A DNA stretch of 64,000 nt from contig JBAXNN010000002.1 in NCBI GenBank assembly GCA_037133755.1, positions 62,001 through 126,000 of the forward strand, written 5' to 3'. A model generated the notes under the pieces. It was not told the origin of the DNA. It made no database searches and saw only the letters and a program-made list of their open reading frames with translations. This stretch comes from F1-60-MAGs149 sp037133755. Lineage in GTDB: Bacteria > Actinomycetota > Thermoleophilia > Gaiellales > F1-60-MAGs149. The translations under genes were made by a program, and so were the position numbers. Positions 51,055 through 59,142 of the stretch are shown here, piece by piece. Every line of letters starts with the position of its first letter. Position 1 is the first letter of the stretch.

Positions 51055-53304
51055 CTAGCCGAGGACGGCGATCCGGAGACCGCGCCACGGGTTGATGCTG
51101 TAGCCCGGGATCGTCTGCGGCGTGACGCCGACGGCGGACAGCCACATCTGATAATCCGTGGCCGTGACGACGCCGCCGTGCCAGCGACGCCAGACGATCT
51201 TGTTGTTCAGCCGCTGCAGCGGCGGCGGCGGGGCGATCGTGTCGGTGATCTCCACGGTGTTGCCGCCCTGATCGAGTGTGCCCCACGGTGAGCGCGTGAG
51301 CGCCTGGCCGACGGTGCTGAGGTTGCCCGTGTACGTGCTGGCGAGGGGCTTGAACGGCGTGATGGCGCACTGCGCCGCCGTGAACTGCGCGGCACACCAA
51401 TACGGCGGGGTGGCCGTACCCTTGTACGACGCCAGCGGCTGTGTGGCACCGTTGGTGACGTTACCCGTGGTCGGGTCGAGCACCGTCTGCGCCGGGGGCA
51501 TGCTCGGGCACTGCGTCGGCGAATCAACCGTCGGCGACGGCGATGCCGGGCAGTTCAGGAACCTGCCCGGACCGGTGGGGTAGTCCCAGTACGACGACTG
51601 TCCGCCGCCCTTGGGATCGAAGTACGCGGCTTTCATCCACTCGTCCTGGCTCGTCACCGCAAAGCCGGAGTCGAGGTTACGCGTGGCCGAGCGGTCGCTC
51701 ATCGTGTACATGCCGGTCTCGGTCTGCTTCGACAGACGCACGGTGTACGTCGTGGTCTTCAGCGTGGCGCCGGAGACAGTCGTGACCGTCGACGTCTTCG
51801 TCGACAGCGTCTTGCCGTTCTGCAGCGAGTTGATGAAGCGTGCCGAACGGGTGAAGTCGGCGAAGTTGAACGGCTTCTGGGCCCAGGCGGCCGAGGCCAC
51901 GGAGTAGTGGCGACCCGGCAGCGCCTTGGCGGTGCGGTTGATCGAGCCGTAGAGCGGCCAGACCTTCGAACCGTTCGGGGCGGCCCACAGATGATGGCGA
52001 TTGAGCCCCATCGGGTCGACGGTGTTGAGGAACGTCGTCCACTGGGCGACGGTCACCTCGGTCTCGCCAATGTTGAACGTGTACGGCACGTTGCCGACTT
52101 CCATGCAGGACGTCTCGGAGACGTTCTGCACGCCGACGCCGGCCTGGGCCGGAAGCGCGCGCACGGCCTTGATGTTCTGGCGGCACTCCTTCTGGGTTGC
52201 GTACACCGCGTTGTAGAACGGGATAATCCAGACGGCCGCGTTGTCCGGGGCCGCCACCGTCACCGTGCTCAGCGAGACGACGTTCGCCTGACTGTTGGCG
52301 GGCGGGACGATCTTCGTGACGGTCTTCGACAGCTCGTTCGCGGTGAAGACGTCGCCGCTCGCGTTGACGCGGATGCCGTTGGGACGGCGGCCGGTGCGAC
52401 CGATGATCTGGGACGTGCCCAGCGTCGTGATGCGCGAGACGTCAGAGGAGCCATTGTTCGTCGTGTAGACGTTGCCCGAGGTATCGAGGGCGATGCCAAT
52501 CGGGCGGCGTCCGGTGCGGCCGAGAATCGACGAAACGCCCGCCTGCGTGATCTTCGAGACGTTGCGCGTGTTCCAGTTGGCCGTGTAGACGTTGTTGGAA
52601 CCGTCGAGCGCGATGCCCTGCGGCCAGCCACCGGTGGTGCCGAGCGTCGAGGCGACGCCGGCGGCGGTGATCTTGGTGACGTTGTTCGTCTTCTCGTTGG
52701 CGGTGTAGATGTTGCCGCTGCCGTCGACCGTGATGCCGAGCGGGTGCTCGCCGGTCAGTGCCAGCGTCGAGATGACGCCGGCGGGCGTGATCTTGGTGAC
52801 CGTGCTGTCGAGGTAGTTCGTCGTGTAGACGTTGCCCGACGAGTCGACGGTGATGCCGATCGGCTTGTTGCCCGTCGTGCCGAGCGTGGACGACGCTCCC
52901 GACGGCGTGATCTTGGTGACGGTGTTGTCGCCCGAGTTCGCCGTGTAGATGTTGCCCGAGGCGTCAACGGCGATGCCGATCGGTCCCTTGCCGGTCGTGC
53001 CGAGCGTCATCGACGTACCGTCCGCCGAGATCATCGTCACGGTGCCCGCGGTGGTGTTGGCGGTGTAGACGTTGCCGGCTGCATCAATGACCAGGCCGTT
53101 CGGCGTGGCGCCGGTCGAACCGAAGGTCGTGGAATTGGAGACAGCCTTGGCCAAGCTGCCAGACATGGCGTCTGCAGCCCCCATGTGCCCGCCGATTGCG
53201 GCGGCAAGGTCCGGGGTCTGGGCGGCAGCACTGCCCACGAGGGCAAGGGAAAGGAGGAACGCGAGCGCGACGACCCGGCTCCCCGTAGCGGCAAGCAGTT
53301 TCAT
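51055..53304 (-). CDS. Secreted NHL/Vgb-type beta-propeller fused to a formylglycine-enzyme-like domain
   Basis: The 749-residue protein has a signal peptide (cleaved near GSAAA-QTP). Seven propeller repeats of ~40 residues follow (IDAAGNVYTAN...TKITP...STLGTTG), then a C-terminal FGE-sulfatase/SUMF1-like domain with NIGETEVTVAQWTTFLNTVD, TSQDEWMKAAYFDPKGG, DQGGNTVEITDT and ending GLRIAVLG. No PEP-CTERM anchor is visible. FGE-fold domains also act as ligand-binding or lectin-like modules, so enzyme activity is not implied. A TAGAGT box 7 nt before the ATG suggests a leaderless mRNA. Confidence 0.82.
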   Translation of the reverse strand: MKLLAATGSRVVALAFLLSLALVGSAAAQTPDLAAAIGGHMGAADAMSGSLAKAVSNSTTFGSTGATPNGLVIDAAGNVYTANTTAGTVTMISADGTSMTLGTTGKGPIGIAVDASGNIYTANSGDNTVTKITPSGASSTLGTTGNKPIGITVDSSGNVYTTNYLDSTVTKITPAGVISTLALTGEHPLGITVDGSGNIYTANEKTNNVTKITAAGVASTLGTTGGWPQGIALDGSNNVYTANWNTRNVSKITQAGVSSILGRTGRRPIGIALDTSGNVYTTNNGSSDVSRITTLGTSQIIGRTGRRPNGIRVNASGDVFTANELSKTVTKIVPPANSQANVVSLSTVTVAAPDNAAVWIIPFYNAVYATQKECRQNIKAVRALPAQAGVGVQNVSETSCMEVGNVPYTFNIGETEVTVAQWTTFLNTVDPMGLNRHHLWAAPNGSKVWPLYGSINRTAKALPGRHYSVASAAWAQKPFNFADFTRSARFINSLQNGKTLSTKTSTVTTVSGATLKTTTYTVRLSKQTETGMYTMSDRSATRNLDSGFAVTSQDEWMKAAYFDPKGGGQSSYWDYPTGPGRFLNCPASPSPTVDSPTQCPSMPPAQTVLDPTTGNVTNGATQPLASYKGTATPPYWCAAQFTAAQCAITPFKPLASTYTGNLSTVGQALTRSPWGTLDQGGNTVEITDTIAPPPPLQRLNNKIVWRRWHGGVVTATDYQMWLSAVGVTPQTIPGYSINPWRGLRIAVLG

Positions 53305-53468
53305 GCGTCGAACTCTACGGTGTCTCGGCATCTGGGGGATTGGCCAACTCGCCGGTGGGGTGGTACCCCTACATCTAACCGTGCGCCGGCTTGCAGGCCG
53401 CTGCGTCGGGATGTAAGCGTTTGGCAACAGCCGGCAGGAGTCGCGGGACAGCCGCCGTAGCACGCAGC

Positions 53469-53978
53469 ATGGCCATCACTCCCGCAGAGATCCGGCACAC
53501 CCCGCTTCGTCGCGGGCTGTTCGGCTACAAGCGCCCCGACGTTGACGACATGCTCGACGAGGTCGTCGACGCGTACCAGGAACTTTGGCAGGAACGCGTC
53601 GACTTGCGTGACCAGATCGAGGAGATGCAGATCGAGGTCAAGCGCGTCCGCGAGATGGAAGATCTGCTCCGTCGCACGCTCGTAAGCGCCGAGAAGAACG
53701 CTGCGGATCAGAAAGAAGCGGCCCGCAAGGAGGCCGCGCAGATCATCCGCGAGGCCGAGCAAGAGGCACGCGAGATCATGGGCGAGGCGCATCATCAGCG
53801 CGCAGCCGTCTGGCGCGATACGCAGGGCATTCAGCAGAAGGGCCGCGAGTTGCAGGCGCGCTATCGCGCCTTCCTGCAGACCGCTGAGGCCGTGCTCGAT
53901 GAGGTTGACACGTCGGACGAGTTCGACGAGCGGACGGACGAGCACGAGCTCTTCCGCGAGGAGATCACCCTCCACTGA
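53469..53978 (+). CDS. DivIVA/Wag31-like coiled-coil protein
   Basis: The 169-residue protein has the DivIVA N-terminal membrane-curvature motif (ITPAEIRHTPLRRGLFGYKRPDVDDMLDEVVDAY) followed by long coiled coil (REMEDLLRRTLVSAEKNAADQKEAARKEAAQIIREAEQEA cut into shorter pieces here). It organises poles and septa. Short for actinobacterial Wag31 but with the right start. Neighbours sepF, yggT and lspA support it. Confidence 0.9.
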   Translation: MAITPAEIRHTPLRRGLFGYKRPDVDDMLDEVVDAYQELWQERVDLRDQIEEMQIEVKRVREMEDLLRRTLVSAEKNAADQKEAARKEAAQIIREAEQEAREIMGEAHHQRAAVWRDTQGIQQKGRELQARYRAFLQTAEAVLDEVDTSDEFDERTDEHELFREEITLH

Positions 53979-54016
53979 GCGCCGCCGTGCCACGAGCACG
54001 GCGCTACGGTTCGGGC

Positions 54017-54364
54017 ATGGACGCCGATACCGCCAAGACCGCACTGACCAGCGAGCGCGAGCGCCTGCTTCACGACCTCGCCCAGCTCCGTGGCGAGCTC
54101 GTCGATCCGGGCCGTGATAGCGCCGAACGCCTCGGTGCCGGGTCCGACGATTCCGTCGAGACGCTGACGAACGAACTCGACGAGGGCATGGAAGACGATC
54201 TCCAGGCCAGCCTCGACGAGGTGGACGAAGCGCTCAAGCGCATCACGGACGGCACGTACGGCATCTGCATCGACTGTGGCCAGCCGATCCCGGATAAGCG
54301 CCTCGAGGCGCTGCCGGCCAGCGCGCGCTGCATCGAGTGTCAGAGCAAGTCGGAGCGCCGCTAG
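54017..54364 (+). CDS. TraR/DksA-family zinc-finger protein
   Basis: The 115-residue protein has an N-terminal coiled coil and a C4 zinc finger CIDCGQPIPDKRLEALP ... RCIEC, as in DksA/TraR and YteA proteins. Such proteins bind the RNA polymerase secondary channel; here the role is inferred. A TACGGT box 6 nt before the ATG suggests a leaderless mRNA. Confidence 0.88.
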   Translation: MDADTAKTALTSERERLLHDLAQLRGELVDPGRDSAERLGAGSDDSVETLTNELDEGMEDDLQASLDEVDEALKRITDGTYGICIDCGQPIPDKRLEALPASARCIECQSKSERR

Positions 54365-54368
54365 TCCC

Positions 54369-54887
54369 ATGTCGGCGTCGTCGCCGACCCCAGTGGCCGA
54401 TCCGACCCGGCCGCTTCGCCAGCCCGCCGACGCGCTCTACTGGACCGCGTTTGCGGTGATCTTCCTCGTCACGGTCGCTGCCGACCAAGTGACGAAGAAG
54501 ATCGCCCGCGACTCGTTCTCGCCGAATGACCCGACCGAGGTCCTGCCGTTCTTCCACTTCACGAACACGTGGAACACGGGCATCGCCTTCGGGCAGTTCC
54601 GCGACAACCAGATCATCGTCATCGTGCTGTCGATCATTGCGATCGCCTGGATGCTGATCTACTTCGCGCGCTCTGGCGGCCGCTCAGCGCTCTTGCCCGT
54701 GTCGATCGGCCTGCTGGCCGGCGGTGCCGCGTCGAACCTCTTCGACCGTCTCCGCCAGGGCCACGTCACCGATTTCCTCGAGCTCTCGCACTTCCCGGTC
54801 TTCAATCTCGCCGACACGGCAATCACCGTCGGCGTGATCCTGCTGTTGATCACGCTGCTGTCGGGCGAGCGCCAGTTGCGCGCATGA
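54369..54887 (+). CDS. lspA: Lipoprotein signal peptidase
   Basis: The 172-residue, four-span membrane aspartyl protease cleaves prolipoprotein signals. It has VAADQVTKKIARD, NTWNTGIAFGQF, and the catalytic Asp motifs AASNLFDRLRQGHVTDFL and FNLADTAI. The N-terminal ~20 residues are cytoplasmic. It overlaps rluD by ATGA. Confidence 0.94.
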   Translation: MSASSPTPVADPTRPLRQPADALYWTAFAVIFLVTVAADQVTKKIARDSFSPNDPTEVLPFFHFTNTWNTGIAFGQFRDNQIIVIVLSIIAIAWMLIYFARSGGRSALLPVSIGLLAGGAASNLFDRLRQGHVTDFLELSHFPVFNLADTAITVGVILLLITLLSGERQLRA

Positions 54888-55807
54888 TCGAGCTCATCGT
54901 CGATGCCGAGCATGCGGGTGCGCGGCTCGACCAGGTCGTGCACGAGGCCGTGCCCGGCCTGTCGCGCTCGGCGGCGCAACGCCTTGTCGACGACGGCAAC
55001 GTGATGGTCGACGGCGAGTCGAAGGCGCGCAGCACGCGCGTGCAGCGTGGCCAAGTCGTCACGATCGACCAGCCCGAGGCGGAGGAGATCGTCCTCGAGG
55101 TCCCCGCAGTCCTCGAGCCGGTGATCCTGTATGAGGACGAGCACCTCGTCGTTGTCGACAAGCCGATTGGACTCGTGACGCACGCCTCGCCGGGTTCGCC
55201 CGGTCCGTCGCTCGCGAGCGTCCTCGCGGCCCGCGGCCTCGCGGGTGGGGGCGAGGAAGATCGCCCGGGCATCGTGCATCGTCTCGACAAGGAGACGTCG
55301 GGGCTGCTGGTCGTCGCGCGCGATACGGAGACCCTCGACGCGCTGCAGAAGATGATGCGCAAGCGCGAGATCGAGCGCGAGTACGTGGCTCTGGTGCACG
55401 GTCGTCCGCCCAGCATCGCCGGCCGCATCGAGGCGCCGATTGGTCGCGATCCGGTCAACCGCACGCGCCGCGCCGTCGACGGCATCGGGTCGCGCCCAGC
55501 CGTTACGCACTTCGAGTTGCGCGAAACGTTTCCCGAGTACACGCTCGAGGCCGTACATCTCGAGACGGGACGGACGCATCAGATCCGCGTGCACTTCGCC
55601 GCGATCGGACACCCCGTGGTGGGCGACCCCGTCTACGGGCCGTCGTCAAGCGACACGTTGGGGCTCAAGCACCAGGCGCTCCACGCTCATCGACTCGCCT
55701 TCGACCATCCGGTCACGGGCGAGCGCATCGAGTTGACGTCGCCCCTGCCCGACGAGTTCCAGGACGCGCTGGATCAGTTGCGCGCAGCGCGCGGCACGCA
55801 AGGCTGA
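54884..55807 (+). CDS. rluD: Ribosomal large subunit pseudouridine synthase RluD-like
   Basis: The 307-residue protein has an N-terminal S4 domain (ARLDQVVHEAVPGLSRSAAQRLVDDG) and a catalytic domain with HRLDKETSGLLVVAR, whose Asp is the nucleophile, and TGRTHQIRVHF. Its TGA stop is contributed by the end of the second double-hairpin element. Confidence 0.92.
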   Translation: MIELIVDAEHAGARLDQVVHEAVPGLSRSAAQRLVDDGNVMVDGESKARSTRVQRGQVVTIDQPEAEEIVLEVPAVLEPVILYEDEHLVVVDKPIGLVTHASPGSPGPSLASVLAARGLAGGGEEDRPGIVHRLDKETSGLLVVARDTETLDALQKMMRKREIEREYVALVHGRPPSIAGRIEAPIGRDPVNRTRRAVDGIGSRPAVTHFELRETFPEYTLEAVHLETGRTHQIRVHFAAIGHPVVGDPVYGPSSSDTLGLKHQALHAHRLAFDHPVTGERIELTSPLPDEFQDALDQLRAARGTQG

Positions 55808-55992
55808 CGACGCGAAGGCCTCGAGGTGGCTCGGTCTGAAAAGACCGATGCACCTCGAGGTCATCGCGTCGCCCGTTTCGAGGGTGCTCGGCAGTCGATG
55901 ACGCTGCTGGCGTGGTTGCCCAACTAGGGCGACGGGATCACCTCGAGGTGAATCGGCCCTTTCGGACCGAGCCACCTCGAGGTGTTCCCGTC
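55806..55992. repeat. 187-bp double-hairpin element, copy 2
   Basis: Same length and layout as copy 1: hairpin A 55,806-55,873 and hairpin B 55,931-55,992, separated by a 55-nt spacer. Relative to copy 1 the stems differ at 3 of 68 and 4 of 62 positions, including two compensatory pair swaps (C-G to T-A next to the GAAA loop of A; G-C to C-G in B). The spacer matches at only about 27 of 55 positions. It begins inside the rluD stop codon and precedes the rpsB promoter region. Confidence 0.8.
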
Positions 55993-56145
55993 GTCTTGCG
56001 CCTCGAATTCCGGCGATTGCTAGGTTTCACCCCGAACCCACTCCCCCGCTGGGGCGTGGTCGACTGAGCGGTGCCGACATCTGTCGGTCTCAGCGACTGC
56101 CAGCGGGTGCACGACAACCTCAACCCAATTGAAGGAGCCACTCAC
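55993..56145 (+). promoter_or_regulatory. rpsB promoter and leader
   Basis: An extended -10 (TGCTAGGTT, hexamer at 56,021-56,026) lies downstream of TTGCGC at 55,996 with a long 19-bp spacer. The leader contains a nested hairpin at 56,064-56,093 (outer CTGAG/CTCAG, inner CCGACA/TGTCGG), a candidate S2 autoregulatory element. GAAGGAG lies 8 nt before the ATG. With the repeat copy it fills the 338-nt gap after rluD. Confidence 0.5.
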
Positions 56146-57162
56146 ATGGCAGCTGTGACCATGCGCGAACTGCTGGAGGCCGGAGTCCACTTCGGTCATC
56201 AGACCCGCCGCTGGAATCCGAAAATGCGTCGCTTCATCTTCGGCGAGCGCGGTGGCATTTACGTCATCGACCTGCAGAAGACCGTCGTCCTCGCGAACGA
56301 GGCGCACGAGATGGTTCGTGACATCGCGGCGAGTGGTGGCACCGTCCTCTTCGTCGGCACGAAGAAGCAGGCCCGTGAGGCCATCAAGTCGCAGGCCGAG
56401 CGCGCAGGCATGCCGTACGTCAACCACCGCTGGCTCGGTGGGCTCCTGACCAACTTTCGCACGATCACGGATCGCATCAATCGCCTCCATGATCTGCGCC
56501 GCCTGCTCGCCGAAGGCCAGCTCGACCTGCTGCCCGCCAAGGAACGCCTTGTGCGTCTGCACGAGCTCGACAAGCTGGAGACGAACCTGTCGGGCGTCGC
56601 GAACATGCAGAAGCTGCCGAGCGCGATCTTCGTGATCGACCTCACCGCCGAGCAGCTCGCCGTGCGCGAGGCCAAGCGCCTGCACATCCCGCTGATCGGT
56701 CTGGTCGATACGAACTGTGATCCCGACGAGGTTGACCTCGCGATCCCGGGCAACGACGACGCGATCCGCTCGAACGACCTGATCGCCAGCGTCATCGCCA
56801 ACGGCGTGATCGAGGGCCGCAAGCACCTGCCGTCCGCCGTCGAGGGCCTGTCCTCCGACGAGGCTGCTGCCGTCGAGGAGGCCGTTGCCGAGATCCTCGA
56901 GGCCGCTGAGGCTGCCGAGGCTGTCGCCGAGGTCGCCGTCGCCGAGGCCATCGTCGCCGAGGCCGTAGCTGAAGCCGCCGTCGCCGACCCGGAGATCCCG
57001 GTCGAGGTGGCTGCCGAGGCCGTCGCTGAGGCCATCGTTGCCGAGGCCATCGCCGAGGAGGCCGTCGCTGAGGCGATCGTCGCCGAGGAGATCGCCGAGG
57101 TTGTTGTCGAGGCCATTGAAGAAGCTGCCGCTGAGGCCGCCGAAGAGAATCCCACCGCGTAA
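56146..57162 (+). CDS. rpsB: 30S ribosomal protein uS2 with long acidic tail
   Basis: The 338-residue protein has the S2 core (MRELLEAGVHFGHQTRRWNPKM; RWLGGLLTNFRTI; LVDTNCDPDEVDLAIPGNDDA) to about residue 240. A ~100-residue Ala/Glu/Val-rich tail of VAEAIVAE-like repeats follows. S2 is usually ~230-260 residues, so the tail is extra; it is probably surface-exposed on the small subunit. Confidence 0.97.
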   Translation: MAAVTMRELLEAGVHFGHQTRRWNPKMRRFIFGERGGIYVIDLQKTVVLANEAHEMVRDIAASGGTVLFVGTKKQAREAIKSQAERAGMPYVNHRWLGGLLTNFRTITDRINRLHDLRRLLAEGQLDLLPAKERLVRLHELDKLETNLSGVANMQKLPSAIFVIDLTAEQLAVREAKRLHIPLIGLVDTNCDPDEVDLAIPGNDDAIRSNDLIASVIANGVIEGRKHLPSAVEGLSSDEAAAVEEAVAEILEAAEAAEAVAEVAVAEAIVAEAVAEAAVADPEIPVEVAAEAVAEAIVAEAIAEEAVAEAIVAEEIAEVVVEAIEEAAAEAAEENPTA

Positions 57163-57212
57163 GCGGATCTGAACCTGATGACTGCGGCGTAAGCCGAGAA
57201 GGACCGAGAACC

Positions 57213-57815
57213 ATGAGCGATTACAAGCCGAGTGCTGCCGACGTCAAGGTGCTTCGCGACCAGACGGGCGCGGGCATGATGGAGGTCCGCGACGCCCTCG
57301 CCGAGGCCGCAGGCGATATGGAAGCCGCCAAGAAGGTGCTGCGCGAGAAGGGCCTGGCCAAGGCCGCCAAGCGTGGTGGCCGCGCCACCAGCGAGGGCAA
57401 GGTCGCCTCGTACATCCACGGCGGTGGCGTCAAGGGCGTCATGGTCGAGGTCGGCTGCGAGACCGACTTCGTGGCGAACACCGATAAGTTCGGCGAGTTC
57501 GTCAAGGACATGTGCCTGCAGATCGTCTCGATGGACGGTACCCGCTGGATCTCCGAGGCCGACGTGCCGGAGGAGGCCAAGGAGGCCGAGCTCGAGATCT
57601 TCCGCACCCAGGCCGCCGACAAGCCCGCTGACGTGCAGGTCAAGATCGCCGAAGGCAAGCTGCGCAAGTGGTACGAGGAGGTCTGCCTCCTCAACCAGCC
57701 GTACTTCCGCGACGAGGATCTCTCCGTCGAGCAACATCGCGCTGCACTCTCGTCCGAGATGGGTGAGAACATCGAGATCAAGCGCTTCTCGAGTTACACC
57801 CTCGGCCAGGAGTAG
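57213..57815 (+). CDS. tsf: Elongation factor Ts (short form)
   Basis: The 200-residue EF-Ts exchanges nucleotides on EF-Tu. It has the N-terminal VKVLRDQTGAGMMEVRDALAE motif and the core CETDFVAN. At 200 residues it is the short, single-subdomain form seen in Thermus-like lineages rather than the ~280-residue form. It follows rpsB by 50 nt in the conserved order. Confidence 0.95.
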   Translation: MSDYKPSAADVKVLRDQTGAGMMEVRDALAEAAGDMEAAKKVLREKGLAKAAKRGGRATSEGKVASYIHGGGVKGVMVEVGCETDFVANTDKFGEFVKDMCLQIVSMDGTRWISEADVPEEAKEAELEIFRTQAADKPADVQVKIAEGKLRKWYEEVCLLNQPYFRDEDLSVEQHRAALSSEMGENIEIKRFSSYTLGQE

Positions 57816-57820
57816 GACCC

Positions 57821-58585
57821 ATGACCAGCACGCCGTTCAGCCGCGTTCTCCTCAAGCTTTCGGGGGAGTCGCTGATGGGCGATGCGGGCTATGGCATGGA
57901 CCCCTCGCGCATCGCTGAGATCGCCTACGCGATCCAGCAGGTGCGCGAGGAGGGTGTCGAGGTCGCGATCGTCGTGGGTGGTGGCAACATCTTCCGCGGC
58001 ATGGCCGAGTCGGCCAAGGGCATGGATCGTGCGTCGGCCGATTACGCCGGCATGCTCGCGACGGTGCTGAATGCGATCGCAGTCCAGGATGCGTGTGAGC
58101 GCATCGGCATCTACACGCGTATCCTCAGCGCCCTCGACATCCAAGAGGTCTCGGAGCCGTACATTCGGCGCCGCGCGATCCGGCATCTCGAGAAGGGCCG
58201 CGTGGTGATCTTCGCCGGCGGCACGGGCAACCCGTACTTCACGACCGACACTGCGGCGGCGCTGCGGGCGTGCGAGATCGGCGCGCAGACGATCCTCATG
58301 GGCAAGAACGGCGTGGAGGGCGTGCTCGACGACGATCCGCGCGTGAATCCCGACGCCAAGCTGATTACCGAGCTCACGCACCTCGAGGCAATCGAGCGCG
58401 GTCTCAAGGTGATGGACACGACCGCGCTGTCGCTCTGCATGGAGAACGACATGCCGATTCGCGTCTTCAATGTCAACGACGCTGAGAACATCGTGCGTGT
58501 CGTGCGCGGTGAGCAGATCGGCACCCTCGTCGCGAGCGGCGCGCGCGTCGCCCCGGTCGCGCCGAAAGAGCCGCGCGGAGCGTAA
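57821..58585 (+). CDS. pyrH: Uridylate kinase
   Basis: The 254-residue UMP kinase of the amino acid kinase fold has RVLLKLSGESLMGD, VVGGGNIFRG, the GTGNPYFTTDTAAALRA motif and LMGKNGVEGVLDDDPR. It makes UDP for pyrimidine supply. It follows tsf closely, but frr, its usual next gene, is absent. Confidence 0.96.
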   Translation: MTSTPFSRVLLKLSGESLMGDAGYGMDPSRIAEIAYAIQQVREEGVEVAIVVGGGNIFRGMAESAKGMDRASADYAGMLATVLNAIAVQDACERIGIYTRILSALDIQEVSEPYIRRRAIRHLEKGRVVIFAGGTGNPYFTTDTAAALRACEIGAQTILMGKNGVEGVLDDDPRVNPDAKLITELTHLEAIERGLKVMDTTALSLCMENDMPIRVFNVNDAENIVRVVRGEQIGTLVASGARVAPVAPKEPRGA

Positions 58586-58590
58586 GCGCG

Positions 58591-59142
58591 ATGGCCCGCA
58601 CGGAGTCGGACGACCAGCGCGAGACGCGCCGCAAGCTCGCACAGGCGCAGATCCGCCAGTTTCCCGATCCTGTCCTGAAGACCGAGACGAAGCCCGTCGA
58701 GGTCTTCGACGACGAGCTCAAGGCGCTGCTCCTGCGCATGCACGAGATCGGCGAGGACGCCATCGGTGCGGGCCTCGCAGCGCCGCAGATTGGCCTGTTG
58801 CGCCAGATTGCGGTGATCAGCTTCACCGACGACGAGTGGATCTCGATGATCAACCCTGAGATCGTCGAGTACTCCGAGGAGACCGAGGTTGGCGGCGAGG
58901 GCTGCCTGTCGCTCGAGATCCTCTTGCGCGAGCACCACTCGGTGTCGGTCGAGCGCAGCACGCACATCAAGGTGCGCTGGCAGGACGAGAACGGCGACTG
59001 GCAGGAGGATGAGTTCCTCGACATGCCGGCCCGTATCGTCCAGCACGAGGTTGATCATCTGAACGGCATCTTGACGATCGACCGTGCCGCACCGGCGGAC
59101 AAGCGCGAGGCGCTGAAGATCCTGCGGGAGAGGCTCAGCTGA
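58591..59142 (+). CDS. def: Peptide deformylase
   Basis: The 183-residue metalloenzyme removes N-formyl from nascent proteins. It has GAGLAAPQIG, EGCLSLE and QHEVDHLNG, the three metal-site motifs. It starts 5 nt after pyrH, and its stop overlaps a possible CTG start of fmt. Confidence 0.95.
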   Translation: MARTESDDQRETRRKLAQAQIRQFPDPVLKTETKPVEVFDDELKALLLRMHEIGEDAIGAGLAAPQIGLLRQIAVISFTDDEWISMINPEIVEYSEETEVGGEGCLSLEILLREHHSVSVERSTHIKVRWQDENGDWQEDEFLDMPARIVQHEVDHLNGILTIDRAAPADKREALKILRERLS

